Shown in pieces: positions 1 to 12,127 of a DNA stretch of 61,242 bases. The first letter of the stretch is position 1. Each line of letters opens with the position of its first letter. The notes under the pieces were generated by a model, which was not told the DNA's origin, did no database searches, and saw nothing but the letters and a program-made list of their open reading frames with translations. A program made the translations under genes and the position numbers. This DNA is from Betaproteobacteria bacterium (GTDB lineage Bacteria; Pseudomonadota; Gammaproteobacteria; Burkholderiales; SG8-41), in assembly GCA_025356695.1 (NCBI GenBank), contig JANXSE010000140.1, positions 1 to 61,242 on the forward strand. Reading direction: 5' to 3'.

Positions 1-1142
1 TCGCCACCGAACTGCTCGCGCAAACCGACCGCCTGCTCGGCGTGATCCTGCTCGGCAACAATCTGGTCAACGCAGCCGCGGCCGTGCTCGTCAGCGTCAT
101 CACCGTGCGTCTTTTCGGCGATGATGAAATCGCGCTTGCACTCGGCGCACTGACGGTCACCTTCCTGATTCTGGTGTTCTCGGAAATCACGCCCAAAGTC
201 GTCGGCGCCGCCTATGCCGAGGCAATCGCGCCACCGATCGCCTTCGTGCTCAAGCCACTTCTGCGTCTGCTCTATCCGGTGGTCTGGTTTGTGAACCTGT
301 TTGTGCAGACTTTATTGTGGCTGCTGCGACTCAAACCGCCAGACGCCTCCGAAAACAAAATGACGCCCGAGGAACTGCGTACACTGGTTCTCGAGGCCGG
401 CAACTACATTCCCAAAAAGCACCAGAGCATTCTGCTCAATCTGTTCGATCTCGAACAAATCACGGTTGACGATGTCATGACCCCGCGCAGCCAGATCGAG
501 GCCGTCAATATCGATGCCCCACCAGCCATCCTGCGCGAGCAGATTGCAACGGCGTATCACCGGCGCCTGCCGATCTACGAGGGCCAGCCGGACAACATCA
601 TCGGCGTCGTGCTGGTGCGCAAGGCGCTCAGCCTCAGCCAGGACGGCGAAATTTCCGCCGGACAATTGCGCGGCCTCATGCGTACGCCCTACTTTGCCCC
701 CTCGGGCACACCGCTGTTCACGCAACTGCAGCAGTTTCAGGAACACCAGGACCGGCTTTGCTTTGTCGTCGATGAATACGGCGAACTGATGGGCATGCTG
801 ACGCTGGACGACATCGTAGAGGAATTGATCGGCGAATTCGCCACGCATTCGCCGCTGCAGCCCGGACACTTCCATCCGCAGGCCGACGGCAGTTATGTCG
901 TCGAGGGCGGCAGCCTGCTGCGCGAACTCAATCGCAAACTGGGCTACCGCTTCCCGCTCGACGGCCCGAAAACACTCAACGGCCTTGTGCTGGAACATCT
1001 GCGCGAAATCCCCGAGCCGGGCACCGGCGTCGAAATTGCCGGGCACCGCATGAAGATCGTGCAAACGCAAGACCGTGTCATCAAATCCATCAGCCTTGAC
1101 CGTCCGCAGCCGCCCGCAGGAGCGCCGCGCACCCCGGCGTAA
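1..1142 (+). CDS. CorB/CorC-type (CNNM/HlyC) CBS-domain transporter, 5' end missing
   Basis: Family role: inner-membrane divalent-cation (Mg/Co) efflux or homeostasis protein. The reading frame is already open at base 3, where the residues read ATELLAQTDRLLGVILLGNN, typical of the interior of the DUF21 membrane domain, so the real start lies before the window; the internal GTG at 42 is not the start. Visible parts in order: hydrophobic DUF21 segments, a cytoplasmic CBS pair beginning near VDDVMTPRSQIEAV and ending near LDDIVEELIGEF, and the C-terminal CorC_HlyC domain. About 380 residues are present of a usual 410-430. In related genomes this gene commonly sits before pilB-pilC; here pilC follows directly after 184 bp. 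Confidence 0.88.
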   Translation, partial: ATELLAQTDRLLGVILLGNNLVNAAAAVLVSVITVRLFGDDEIALALGALTVTFLILVFSEITPKVVGAAYAEAIAPPIAFVLKPLLRLLYPVVWFVNLFVQTLLWLLRLKPPDASENKMTPEELRTLVLEAGNYIPKKHQSILLNLFDLEQITVDDVMTPRSQIEAVNIDAPPAILREQIATAYHRRLPIYEGQPDNIIGVVLVRKALSLSQDGEISAGQLRGLMRTPYFAPSGTPLFTQLQQFQEHQDRLCFVVDEYGELMGMLTLDDIVEELIGEFATHSPLQPGHFHPQADGSYVVEGGSLLRELNRKLGYRFPLDGPKTLNGLVLEHLREIPEPGTGVEIAGHRMKIVQTQDRVIKSISLDRPQPPAGAPRTPA

Positions 1143-1326
1143 CGCGCCGTCGCCCTGGGCCGCAGCATTGACACAACGCCGTACGCGCTCTCTGCAAACC
1201 GCCGGCTTCGCCACCCTGTCACCCACGCGCCGCTTTACAAAGCTGGCGCGCGCGGGCATGATAGATGGAATCTTAATTTAACCAATAAGTTAGCGCGCTG
1301 TCTGAACACGCTACGGGAGAAACACC
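1143..1326. other. Intergenic gap between corB-like gene and pilC; pilB absent
   Basis: A 184-bp non-coding stretch. It carries a TTGACA hexamer at about 1169-1174 without a convincing -10, and an AT-richer patch around 1262-1295 just ahead of the pilC ribosome-binding site. It is too short for any part of the roughly 570-codon pilB gene usually found before pilC, and I see no recognisable PilB fragment. Confidence 0.5.
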
Positions 1327-2550
1327 ATGGCCACCGCTACCGCCACAAAAAAAGACGTTAAGGAATTCGTCTACTCATGGACCGGTACCGACAAAGCGGG
1401 CAAAACCATCCGCGGAGAAATGAAAGCGGGCGGCGAAGCCGTCGTCAATGCACAACTGCGCCGCCAGGGCATCAAGGTCACCAAAGTCAAGAAAGTTTCC
1501 ACGCGCAGCGGCGGCAGCATCACCGACAAGGACATCACGCTGTTCACGCGCCAATTGGCGACCATGTTGAAATCGGGCGTGCCGCTGTTGCAGGCCTTCG
1601 ATATCGTCGGCAAAGGCCACAGCAATCCGGCGGTGCAAAAGCTGCTGATGGCAATCAAAACCGAGGTGGAAACCGGTTCGAGCCTAAAGCAGGCTTTTGA
1701 GAAGCATCCGCTGTATTTCGACGCCTTGTTCTGCAACCTGATCGGCGCGGGCGAACAGGCCGGTATTCTCGACAGCCTGCTGGATCGCCTTGCCACCTAC
1801 AAGGAAAAGACCCAGGCGATCAAGGGCAAAATCAAATCCGCGCTGTTTTACCCGATCGCGATTATCGCAGTGGCGTTCATTATCACGGCGATCATCATGA
1901 TCTTCGTAATCCCGGCGTTCAAGACGGTATTTGCAAGTTTCGGTGCAGATTTGCCCGCACCGACGCTGGTTGTCATGGCAATCTCGGATTTCTTCGTCAA
2001 ATACTGGTACCTGATCTTCAGTATCATCGGCGGCAGTATCTACGGATTTTTGTATGCCTGGAAACGCTCCAAGGCCGTGATGATTTTCATGGACATGGTC
2101 ATGCTGAGGGCCCCGGTCTTCGGCGACCTCGTGCGCAAAGCCACCGTCGCGCGCTGGACGCGCACGCTGGCAACGATGTTCGCCGCCGGTGTGCCGCTGG
2201 TTGAAGCGCTCGATTCAGTGGCCGGCGCCGCAGGCAATCACGAGTACTGGGTGGCCACCAAAAAAATCCAGAGCGAAGTGGCGACCGGTTCCAGCTTAGT
2301 GGTCTCGATGCAAAACGTCGATCTATTCCCCAACATGGTGCTGCAGATGGTGGCGATCGGCGAAGAAGCCGGTTCGCTCGACGGCATGCTGAGCAAAGTC
2401 GCCGACTTTTTCGAGGCCGAGGTCGACGATGCGGTCGAAGCGCTGTCGAGCCTGATGGAACCGCTGATCATGGTTGTGCTGGGCACGCTGATCGGCGGCA
2501 TGGTTGTCGCGATGTATCTGCCGATCTTCAAGATGGGTCAGGCGGTTTGA
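1327..2550 (+). CDS. pilC: Type IV pilus inner-membrane platform protein PilC
   Basis: Integral inner-membrane platform of the type IV pilus machine; it couples the PilB/PilT ATPases to pilin polymerisation and retraction. The 407 residues match the family length. Two repeated T2SS-F domains are visible (about 70-195 and 275-400), each with the helix preceding the membrane segments and a family-typical GAGEQAG/AIGEEAGSLD signature; hydrophobic segments are near 175-200, 220-240 and 380-400. The start is supported by GGGAG nine bases before the ATG. pilD follows after 96 bp. The export ATPase gene pilB is not adjacent. Confidence 0.96.
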   Translation: MATATATKKDVKEFVYSWTGTDKAGKTIRGEMKAGGEAVVNAQLRRQGIKVTKVKKVSTRSGGSITDKDITLFTRQLATMLKSGVPLLQAFDIVGKGHSNPAVQKLLMAIKTEVETGSSLKQAFEKHPLYFDALFCNLIGAGEQAGILDSLLDRLATYKEKTQAIKGKIKSALFYPIAIIAVAFIITAIIMIFVIPAFKTVFASFGADLPAPTLVVMAISDFFVKYWYLIFSIIGGSIYGFLYAWKRSKAVMIFMDMVMLRAPVFGDLVRKATVARWTRTLATMFAAGVPLVEALDSVAGAAGNHEYWVATKKIQSEVATGSSLVVSMQNVDLFPNMVLQMVAIGEEAGSLDGMLSKVADFFEAEVDDAVEALSSLMEPLIMVVLGTLIGGMVVAMYLPIFKMGQAV

Positions 2551-2646
2551 TCGTTGCGGAGGACGGGGACTGCGCGTGAGGTGCAAACCCCGCCACCGTT
2601 ACGCCATCCGGTATCCCGTCCTTAACACCCCGCGCCCCGCCCACCG

Positions 2647-3507
2647 ATGTCAATAATCCAGTTACTGCAGAGCAACCCGGCGTTGTTTGCCGCCACGGTT
2701 GCGCTCCTCTCACTCACCATCGGCAGCTTTCTCAATGTCGTCATCCACCGGATGCCAAAGATGATGGAGCGCCAATGGCGCGCCGAAGTCGCCGAGGCGA
2801 ACGGACAGACCGTCCAAGATGAGGCAAGTTACAACCTGATGGTGCCGCGTTCGCAATGCCCGGCCTGCGGGCACGCCATTACAGCGATGGAAAACATCCC
2901 GGTCATCAGCTATCTCGTGCTGCGCGGCAAATGCGCCGGCTGCAGTGCACCGATCTCGCCGCGTTATCCACTCGTCGAACTGTTTACTGCAGGTCTGTCA
3001 GGATTTGTCGCTTGGCATTTCGGCTTCACCTGGACCACCGCTGCCGCCCTCTTGTTCGTATGGGCGATGATCGCGCTCGCCTTTATCGATCTCGACACCT
3101 TTTTCCTGCCGGACGACATCACGCTGCCACTGCTGTGGGTCGGTCTTCTGGTCAACATGGGGAGCACCTTTGTCGATCTTCAAACCGCCGTCATCGGCGC
3201 GGTGGCCGGCTATTTGTCGCTCTGGCTCGTCTATTGGGGATTCAAACTGGCCACCGGCAAGGAAGGCATGGGCTATGGCGATTTCAAACTGCTGGCGGCC
3301 ATCGGTGCCTGGCTCGGCTGGAAAATGCTGCCGGTCGTCATCATGCTGTCGTCCTTTGTCGGCGCCATCATCGGCATCAGCCTGATCGCCTTTGCGCGCC
3401 ATGAACGCAGCAGGCCGATTCCGTTCGGCCCCTACCTCGTGCTGGCCGGGCTCATCGCGATGTTCTGGGGTGACGCCATCGTCCGATACTACCTGCAGCA
3501 GCTATAG
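2647..3507 (+). CDS. pilD: Prepilin peptidase / N-methyltransferase PilD
   Basis: Membrane aspartyl protease that cleaves prepilin leaders and N-methylates the new N terminus. 286 residues. A first membrane segment is followed by a cytoplasmic zinc-binding loop with four cysteines (C71, C74, C96, C99) and then about seven further hydrophobic segments. The two catalytic-aspartate contexts, FIDLDTFFLPDD and GMGYGDFKLL, are intact. coaE starts five bases after the stop, so pilC-pilD-coaE look co-transcribed. Confidence 0.97.
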   Translation: MSIIQLLQSNPALFAATVALLSLTIGSFLNVVIHRMPKMMERQWRAEVAEANGQTVQDEASYNLMVPRSQCPACGHAITAMENIPVISYLVLRGKCAGCSAPISPRYPLVELFTAGLSGFVAWHFGFTWTTAAALLFVWAMIALAFIDLDTFFLPDDITLPLLWVGLLVNMGSTFVDLQTAVIGAVAGYLSLWLVYWGFKLATGKEGMGYGDFKLLAAIGAWLGWKMLPVVIMLSSFVGAIIGISLIAFARHERSRPIPFGPYLVLAGLIAMFWGDAIVRYYLQQL

Positions 3508-3511
3508 CCCG

Positions 3512-4159
3512 ATGCCGCTCGTGATCGCACTCACTGGCGGGATCGGCAGCGGCAAGAGCAGTGTCGCCGAACTGCTGGCGGAATTCGGCGCCGCGGTCAT
3601 CGACACCGACGCGATTGCCCATCAGCTGACTGCGCCCGGTGAGGCCGGATCGCGCGAAATCGGCCGGCAATTCGGAGCGGATTTTCTGCGTGCCGACGGC
3701 GCGCTCGACCGCGAACGCATGAGAAAGGTCGTTTTTGCCGACCCCGCTGCCCGCAAACAACTGGAGGCGATTCTGCACCCGATGATACGGGCACAGGTCG
3801 ATGCCGCGATCCGCGCGGTGACCGCGCCCTATGCCGTGCTGGTGGTGCCCCTGCTCGTTGAAACCGGAGCCTATCGCGATCTGGCGAAACGCACGCTGGT
3901 CGTCGACTGCAGCGAGGACACGCAGATCGCCCGCGTCCGCCAACGCAGCAAGCTCTCGGCGGAAACCGTTCGCGACATTATGGCCAGCCAGGTCAGCCGT
4001 GCCGACCGCCTGGCCCGCGCCGACGACGTCATCCTCAATGACGTCGATCTGGACACGCTGCGCCGCCGCACCGCCGAAGTTCACCAGCATTACCTCGCCC
4101 TTACGAAAAATGAGGCGGGCGGTCAGGTATGGTCGGAAAAACCTAAAAAACCGCACTGA
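3512..4159 (+). CDS. coaE: Dephospho-CoA kinase CoaE
   Basis: Last step of coenzyme A synthesis: ATP-dependent phosphorylation of the 3'-hydroxyl of dephospho-CoA. I place the start at the ATG at 3512 (MPLVIALTGGIGSGKS), which puts the Walker A loop at residues 9-16 as in the family and gives 215 residues, close to the usual 200-210. The frame is open further upstream, but that part lies inside pilD. The lid region and C-terminal helix are present. Near-overlap with pilD and position before zapD are conserved in betaproteobacteria. Confidence 0.95.
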   Translation: MPLVIALTGGIGSGKSSVAELLAEFGAAVIDTDAIAHQLTAPGEAGSREIGRQFGADFLRADGALDRERMRKVVFADPAARKQLEAILHPMIRAQVDAAIRAVTAPYAVLVVPLLVETGAYRDLAKRTLVVDCSEDTQIARVRQRSKLSAETVRDIMASQVSRADRLARADDVILNDVDLDTLRRRTAEVHQHYLALTKNEAGGQVWSEKPKKPH

Positions 4160-4231
4160 AGTCTTTATTTTTTTTCGGTTTTGTAGAACAATTGGCCGCA
4201 TTAGTCACTTCCTCGGTAATCCGTACTCGCC

Positions 4232-4987
4232 GTGATCAGTTACGAATACCCGTTGAGCGAGCGGATACGCACATTGCTGCGGCTCGAAGATTTGTACGAG
4301 CGCGTCCAGTATTTCACCGCCAAAGCCGACGCGCAGGAACATCATGTCGCGCTGTTGTGCATTTTTGAAATTCTGGAAGTCGCCAGCCGCGCCGATCTCA
4401 AATCCGATCTGTTGCAGGAACTCGAGCGGCAAAAGCACACCCTCGAAGCGCTGCGCGACAACCCGGAAATTTCGCAGGAAGCGCTCGACAGCATTCTGTG
4501 GGAAATCGACCGCGTTTCATCGCGCCTCTTTCAGATGTCCGGCAAGATCGGCCAGGAACTGCGCGAAAACGAATGGCTGATGAGCATCAAGCAGCGCACC
4601 AATATTCCGGGCGGCGTCTGCGAATTCGACGTACCTTCGTATCACTACTGGTTGCACCAGGGCGCGGAATTGCATCGTCACGATCTCGAAGGCTGGCTCG
4701 CCCCGTTCCTGCCGATACGCGACGGCATTGCGATCATGCTGCGACTGCTGCGCGAAAGCGGCAAGGTGTCAAGCCAGACCGCGGTGCAGGGCGTTTATCA
4801 GCAAATGATGGCCGGCCGCGTCGCGCAAATGCTGCGCCTGCGTCTGAGCCGCGACTACCAGTGCGTGCCGGAAATCAGCGCCAACAAATACGCGTTGAAC
4901 ATCCGCTTCACCACGCACGAAGGCGGCCAGCGTCCGCGGGTCATCGAAACAGACGTCGATTTTGAATTGACCTTCTGTAATCTTTGA
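4232..4987 (+). CDS. zapD: Cell division protein ZapD (DUF1342)
   Basis: FtsZ-bundling accessory protein of the divisome. 251 residues, matching the family; the N terminus [19 protein letters not shown] is characteristic. It begins with GTG, with no in-frame ATG nearby. It sits between coaE (72 bp upstream) and yacG (13 bp downstream), the standard coaE-zapD-yacG arrangement. The short region before it contains an AAAACCG...CGGTTTT inverted repeat with a long loop, which I do not regard as a convincing terminator. Confidence 0.95.
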   Translation: MISYEYPLSERIRTLLRLEDLYERVQYFTAKADAQEHHVALLCIFEILEVASRADLKSDLLQELERQKHTLEALRDNPEISQEALDSILWEIDRVSSRLFQMSGKIGQELRENEWLMSIKQRTNIPGGVCEFDVPSYHYWLHQGAELHRHDLEGWLAPFLPIRDGIAIMLRLLRESGKVSSQTAVQGVYQQMMAGRVAQMLRLRLSRDYQCVPEISANKYALNIRFTTHEGGQRPRVIETDVDFELTFCNL

Positions 4988-5000
4988 AACGGGTGCGTCG

Positions 5001-5207
5001 ATGACGCTACGCGTCGTGAACTGTCCGCAGTGCAGAAAACCCGCGTACTGGGATCCCGCCAATCCGTTCCGCCCCTTCTGTTCGGAACGCTGTCGTTTGA
5101 TCGATCTTGGGGCATGGGCCAGCGAAAATTACAAAATCCCCGTTGCCGAACCGTCGGAAGAATTTGAAACGGATGAAAATCCGTCACCGCCCCCATCCCT
5201 GAATTGA
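5001..5207 (+). CDS. yacG: DNA gyrase inhibitor / zinc protein YacG
   Basis: Small zinc-binding protein that binds GyrB and inhibits gyrase. 68 residues with the diagnostic four-cysteine zinc site C8-x2-C11 and C27-x3-C31, followed by the conserved RLIDLGAWA. The acidic, proline-rich tail is usual for the family. Last gene of the plus-strand pilC-yacG run; it converges on the Nudix/ThiE gene with a perfect hairpin in between. Confidence 0.95.
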   Translation: MTLRVVNCPQCRKPAYWDPANPFRPFCSERCRLIDLGAWASENYKIPVAEPSEEFETDENPSPPPSLN

Positions 5208-5226
5208 GCCGCTGCGCCGCAGCGGC
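5208..5226. terminator. Perfect 8-bp hairpin between convergent yacG and Nudix/ThiE genes
   Basis: GCCGCTGC, a three-base loop GCC, then GCAGCGGC. It lies exactly between two converging genes, so a shared transcript-end role is likely. There is no T-run on either strand, so it is not a classical intrinsic terminator; it may protect 3' ends or work with Rho. Confidence 0.4.
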
Positions 5227-5244
5227 CAGCCGACCCGACCCGGA

Positions 5245-6189
5245 TTACAAACCCCAGGCGCCGCGCAACATGGCGATGCCGTGTGCGCCGCATTGCCAGG
5301 CCCGCCGCATATCGTCCGCATTTACGCCGCCCAGGGCGTAGACGGGCAGAGAATAATTGCGAATCAGTTCCGCAACGTGCGCCCAACCCAGTGTCGGTGC
5401 GCCGGGATGACTCGGTGTCGGCGCAACGGTACCGAGCACAACAAAATCCAGTCCGAGAAATTGCGCATGCGCGAGTTCGCCGGCGTTGTGACAGGAGGCG
5501 CCGCACCAAGCAACATCCGGCCGCCTTTGGCATGACATCAATGCCGAAGAATTCAAGTGCACGCCGTCGGCACCCGCCGCAGCAGCGACGTCGGGCTTGC
5601 CGTTGACGAGCACACGCGCGCCAAACTGCCCCGCCAAAGTGACGACGTCGCGGGCGAAAGCGGCGAGTTCCTGTTCATTCATGTTCTTTTCGCGGACCTG
5701 GATTAACCGCAGCCCGGAATTCAGGGCAACCTCCAGTTTTTGCATGAACGCGGCACGTCCGATTTGCTCGGCGCACGTAATGCCGTAGGCCTGCGGCAGT
5801 TCAAGCGCTCGCAATATCGGGCCATTGGCCGGCAATACCGGCGCCACAGTAACGTTGCCCTTCGACTGCCACACAAATTGCTGCTGCTCACGGCCGTGCG
5901 GTTCGCCGCGCCACGCCAGCACACGAAAAAAACGCAGCGTGACAGAAGCATGCGCGTAATCGAATTCGCGCGTCAGCCAGGGATAGGCGACATCGACATC
6001 GATGCCGAGTTCTTCGTGCAATTCGCGTTTGAGCGCTTCGGCGGCCAATTCACCGGGCTCGACCTTGCCGCCGGGAAATTCCCAATTGCCAGCGTAGACC
6101 TTGCCGACCGGGCGCTGCGCGAGCAAAAAGTCGCCGCAGTCGTTTTCAATGACAGCGGCGGCCACCTCGATGCGCTTGACCGGCGCCAC
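5245..6189 (-). CDS. Nudix hydrolase fused to a thiamine-phosphate-synthase-like (ThiE/TenI) domain
   Basis: Two domains in one 314-residue chain. The N-terminal half is a MutT-type Nudix hydrolase with an intact box (GGKVEPGELAAEALKRELHEELG), likely cleaning oxidised nucleotides such as 8-oxo-dGTP. The C-terminal half is a ThiE/TenI-like barrel (LIQVREKN; VLGTVAPTPSHPG; VYALGGV). The ThiE active-site region is degenerate (HLNSSALM where HLGQ-D is usual), so synthase activity is doubtful. The frame is open far upstream, but the GTG at 6189, 20 bp after the DUF815 stop, gives a family-like N terminus and length. The fusion is common in beta- and gammaproteobacteria. Confidence 0.87.
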   Translation of the reverse strand: MAPVKRIEVAAAVIENDCGDFLLAQRPVGKVYAGNWEFPGGKVEPGELAAEALKRELHEELGIDVDVAYPWLTREFDYAHASVTLRFFRVLAWRGEPHGREQQQFVWQSKGNVTVAPVLPANGPILRALELPQAYGITCAEQIGRAAFMQKLEVALNSGLRLIQVREKNMNEQELAAFARDVVTLAGQFGARVLVNGKPDVAAAAGADGVHLNSSALMSCQRRPDVAWCGASCHNAGELAHAQFLGLDFVVLGTVAPTPSHPGAPTLGWAHVAELIRNYSLPVYALGGVNADDMRRAWQCGAHGIAMLRGAWGL

Positions 6190-6209
6190 CGCTTCAGTCC
6201 GGTCTGCGG

Positions 6210-7085
6210 CTACTTGCCGCGAGCGGCATGCGCGCGCCCGGCCCAGTCGCGCGCGAACTGCCAGGCAACGCGGCCGCTGCGCGAACCGCGTTGCAGGGCC
6301 CACTGCAAGGCAGCGTGACGCACGGTTTCGCTGGTCGCACCGGCGATCTTGAAGTAGCCGAGCCACTGCGCGACGATTTCGAGATATTCGTCCTGGTCGA
6401 AGGGATAAAACGATACCCAGACACCGAAACGCTCCGACAGCGAGATTTTTTCTTCCACCGTCTCGCCGGGATGAATGTCGTCGCCGACCGGCTTGGCTTC
6501 GAGATTGTCGGACATGTAATCCGGCATCAGATGGCGCCGGTTCGAGGTCGCGTAAATCAGGCAGTTTTCGGAGGCCGCCGCGACGGAGCCGTCGAGCACC
6601 ACTTTGAGTGCTTTGTAACCCGGCTCGTCAGCCTCGAACGAGAGGTCGTCACAATACAGAATGAAACGCTCGGGGCGCGCGGCGATCTGCTCGACGATGT
6701 CGGGCAAATCGGTCAGATCGTGCTTTTCAACCTCGATCACGCGCAGCCCGCGCGGCGCGAACTTGTTGAGCAGCGCTTTGATCAGCGACGACTTGCCGGT
6801 GCCGCGAGAACCGGTCAGCAGCACGTTGTTTGCGGGATAACCCTCAACGAACTGGCGCGTGTTCTGTTCGACGATTTTTTTCTGGCGGTCGATGCCGCGC
6901 AGATCGACAAGGCTGATCTTGTGCACATGGTTGACGCTCTGGATCGCGCCCCGGCCGTTGCGTTTGCGCCAGCGAAAGGCGATCGACTTTTTCCATTCGG
7001 TCGACGCGGGTTCGCCAGGCAGCAGTTTTTCCAGGCGCCCGAGCAGGCTCTCGGCGCGTTCAAACAATTTATCAGTCGAGTTCAT
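6210..7085 (-). CDS. AAA-type ATPase, DUF815 family
   Basis: Cytoplasmic P-loop ATPase of unknown substrate. 291 residues with Walker A GSRGTGKSSL near residue 100, a Walker B-like LYCDDLSFE, and an arginine-rich sensor region toward the C terminus. The family is widespread in proteobacteria next to the MutT/ThiE fusion and argJ, as here. The Nudix gene starts 20 bp after its stop, and argJ ends 21 bp before its start, so argJ-DUF815-Nudix probably form one transcription unit. Confidence 0.9.
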   Translation of the reverse strand: MNSTDKLFERAESLLGRLEKLLPGEPASTEWKKSIAFRWRKRNGRGAIQSVNHVHKISLVDLRGIDRQKKIVEQNTRQFVEGYPANNVLLTGSRGTGKSSLIKALLNKFAPRGLRVIEVEKHDLTDLPDIVEQIAARPERFILYCDDLSFEADEPGYKALKVVLDGSVAAASENCLIYATSNRRHLMPDYMSDNLEAKPVGDDIHPGETVEEKISLSERFGVWVSFYPFDQDEYLEIVAQWLGYFKIAGATSETVRHAALQWALQRGSRSGRVAWQFARDWAGRAHAARGK

Positions 7086-7106
7086 GGTTGAATATAACCG
7101 CCAGGG

Positions 7107-8339
7107 CTAGGATCGGTAATCGGCGTTGATGCTGACGTAATCGTGCGACAGATCGCAGGTCCACAGCGTGACCACATGCGTGCCGCGGTTCAATACGACG
7201 CGCACCGTGATTTCGCTTTGTTTCATCACGCGCTGGCCGTCGGCCTCCTGATAGGCGGGATTGCGGCCACCGCCGCGCGCCACCAGCACGTCGTCGAGAT
7301 AGAGGTCGAGTTTCGACACATCGAGGTCGTTGATGCCGGCGTAGCCGATTGCGGCGAGTATTCGGCCGAGGTTCGGATCGGAGGCGAAAAATGCGGTTTT
7401 CACCAGCGGCGAGTGCCCGATGGCGAAACCGACCTTGCGGCATTCCTCGTCGTCGCGACCGCCCTCGATCTGCAGGGTGATGAATTTGGTTGCGCCCTCG
7501 CCATCGCGCACGATGGCACGCGCGAGTTCGCCCGCCACCGCGGTGACACCAGCGCAGAGTTCAGCGTATTCGGCGCTCTTTTCACTGCCGATCTCCGGCA
7601 TGTCGGCCGCACCGCTGGCAATCAGCATGAAGCTGTCGTTGGTCGAGGTATCGCCATCGACGGTGATGACGTTGAACGATTTTTGCGCCGCCTGGGCGAC
7701 GATTTTCTGCAGCAACGGCTGGGTGATGCGCGCGTCGGTCGCAATGTAACCAAGCATGGTCGCCATATTCGGGTGAATCATGCCGGCGCCCTTGGCGATG
7801 CCGGTGATCGTCACGCGCGCCTTGCCGACGGTGATCTGTTTCGAAGCCGCCTTCGGTATCGTGTCGGTGGTCATGATCGCCTGCGCGGCATTCGCCCAGT
7901 TGTCGCCGCGCAGGTCGGCGAGACAGGCCGGCAGGCCGGCGCTGATGCGCTTGACGGGCAGCGGTTCCATGATGACGCCGGTCGAAAATGGCAGAATCTG
8001 CGCCGGCGCGCAGTCGAGAAGCTTCGCCAGATCGGCGCAGGTTTTGCGCGCATGGGCCAGACCCTCGGTGCCAGTGCCCGCATTGGCGTTCCCGGTATTG
8101 ACCACCAGCGCCCTGATTTTCGTTGCTGCAACGGCCAGATGCTCGCGCGTCACGATGACCGGGGCCGCGCACATGCGGTTTTGCGTGAAGACGCCGGCCA
8201 CGCTGGCGCCGTCATCGAGTTTAATGACAAGCAGGTCTTTGCGTTGCGATTTTTTGATGCCGGCCTCGGCGATACCGAGAGTCACGCCGCGAACGGGCGT
8301 CAACGATTGTGCATCCGGCGCGGCCAGATTTACCGCCAT
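7107..8339 (-). CDS. argJ: Bifunctional glutamate N-acetyltransferase / amino-acid acetyltransferase ArgJ
   Basis: Transfers acetyl from N-acetylornithine to glutamate (cyclic arginine synthesis) and may also use acetyl-CoA. 410 residues, the family size. The self-cleavage site is visible in [18 protein letters not shown], where the threonine of ATML becomes the N-terminal nucleophile of the beta chain. The conserved C-terminal region ending NADYRS is present. It starts 33 bp after the secA stop, on the same strand. Confidence 0.96.
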   Translation of the reverse strand: MAVNLAAPDAQSLTPVRGVTLGIAEAGIKKSQRKDLLVIKLDDGASVAGVFTQNRMCAAPVIVTREHLAVAATKIRALVVNTGNANAGTGTEGLAHARKTCADLAKLLDCAPAQILPFSTGVIMEPLPVKRISAGLPACLADLRGDNWANAAQAIMTTDTIPKAASKQITVGKARVTITGIAKGAGMIHPNMATMLGYIATDARITQPLLQKIVAQAAQKSFNVITVDGDTSTNDSFMLIASGAADMPEIGSEKSAEYAELCAGVTAVAGELARAIVRDGEGATKFITLQIEGGRDDEECRKVGFAIGHSPLVKTAFFASDPNLGRILAAIGYAGINDLDVSKLDLYLDDVLVARGGGRNPAYQEADGQRVMKQSEITVRVVLNRGTHVVTLWTCDLSHDYVSINADYRS

Positions 8340-8372
8340 GGTTGTTCCCTTGTGCCCGCTACGCGACTACGC

Positions 8373-11093
<2,721 letters not shown>

Positions 11094-11153
11094 GTTTTTC
11101 AATCAAATGGGGCGCAATTACCGCTGCGCCGTGAGTTACTGCCGGCAAATCCT

Positions 11154-11186
11154 CAAACAAAAAGGGGTGGGGAAACACCCCACCCC
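11154..11186 (-). terminator. Intrinsic terminator downstream of the M23 peptidase gene
   Basis: On the minus strand, a perfect 9-bp G/C stem (GGGGTGGGG paired with CCCCACCCC, five-base loop) is followed at once by TTTTTGTTTG. Stem at 11164-11186, T-tract at 11154-11163. It isolates the peptidase transcript from secA, which must then have its own promoter in the roughly 60 bp before its start. Confidence 0.85.
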
Positions 11187-11209
11187 CTTCGGCGTCGAAT
11201 CCGAATTTG

Positions 11210-12127
11210 TTAGCCGGGCAATCGCAGGAATTGCACCGGGTTCAGCGGCGCCCCGTTCTGGCGCACTTCAAAATGCAAATGAGGCCCGGTCGAACGTCCC
11301 GTTGTGCCGACCGCACCGATCGTGCTGCCACTCAAAACGACGTCGCCGTTTTTGACCAGGCGCTTGGAAAGATGCGCGTAACGCGAAACCAGTCCGTTGC
11401 CGTGATCAATCTCCACCATATTACCATACTGAGAGTGCAAATCAGAGTAGACAACCATGCCGCCGGCGGCCGCGTGAGCGGGTGTTCCCATCTCGGCCAT
11501 GAAGTCCATGCCCTCGTGAAAAGCGCGAACGCCGCTGATCGGATCGATGCGCCAGCCGTAATTGGATGAATACCAGCCGCCTTCGATCGGCAGCACCGAC
11601 GGCAGCAGTTTTTTCTTCGCGCTGTCGACGATCATCAGCGAGTCGAGAATGCCGAGTTTCTCGGTGCGATCTTCCATCTGCTGGGTCAGGACGTTGATCT
11701 GCTGGGTCAGATCGCCCAGTGAAAGATCGTAGGTCGGCAGGTTAGAGACCGCGCCGCCACGGCCGGGGGCCTGGTCGAACATGAATTCCTGCGGTTTGAA
11801 GCCGGCGGTCTTGGCAAGCCGTTCGCCCAGAGTGTCTAGACGCAGCAGCTGTGCCTGCATCTGGCCCAATTTTGCCGCCATCGCGTTCAGGTTTTCGCGC
11901 AGGTAACTCTGCACTTTTTCGTTTTGCTCGTGCTGAACGCTTAGAATCAGGGAATTGAGCAGCGGGCTGTTCAGGCTGGGCGCATAGCGCAACACCGTCC
12001 ATTGGATACAAAATGCCAATACCAGCACTGAGAAGGCCGCCACCATCGCACCCGCGATCAGGTGCGGCAGGGTCAGCGTGATGGTCCGCGCTTTGGTCAG
12101 TTTTCCGGAAACTAGAATAATGTTCAT
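11210..12127 (-). CDS. M23-family peptidoglycan metallopeptidase
   Basis: Envelope-anchored LytM/M23 endopeptidase or divisome activator. 305 residues: a short cytoplasmic start, one membrane anchor around 22-45, a coiled-coil stretch about 60-165, then the M23 domain. Zinc-ligand motifs are intact: HEGMD near residues 204-208 and HLHFEV near 284-286, so it is probably enzymatically active rather than an EnvC/NlpD-like degenerate copy. Same position, next to secA, in many betaproteobacteria. Its start is only 23 bp from the divergent DciA-like gene, so the two promoters must overlap. Confidence 0.92.
   Translation of the reverse strand: MNIILVSGKLTKARTITLTLPHLIAGAMVAAFSVLVLAFCIQWTVLRYAPSLNSPLLNSLILSVQHEQNEKVQSYLRENLNAMAAKLGQMQAQLLRLDTLGERLAKTAGFKPQEFMFDQAPGRGGAVSNLPTYDLSLGDLTQQINVLTQQMEDRTEKLGILDSLMIVDSAKKKLLPSVLPIEGGWYSSNYGWRIDPISGVRAFHEGMDFMAEMGTPAHAAAGGMVVYSDLHSQYGNMVEIDHGNGLVSRYAHLSKRLVKNGDVVLSGSTIGAVGTTGRSTGPHLHFEVRQNGAPLNPVQFLRLPG

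Noticed and set aside
4160..4231. Terminator between coaE and zapD
   Set aside because: The AAAACCG/CGGTTTT pairing has a loop of about 22 bases and is A/T-weak; the genes are normally co-transcribed.
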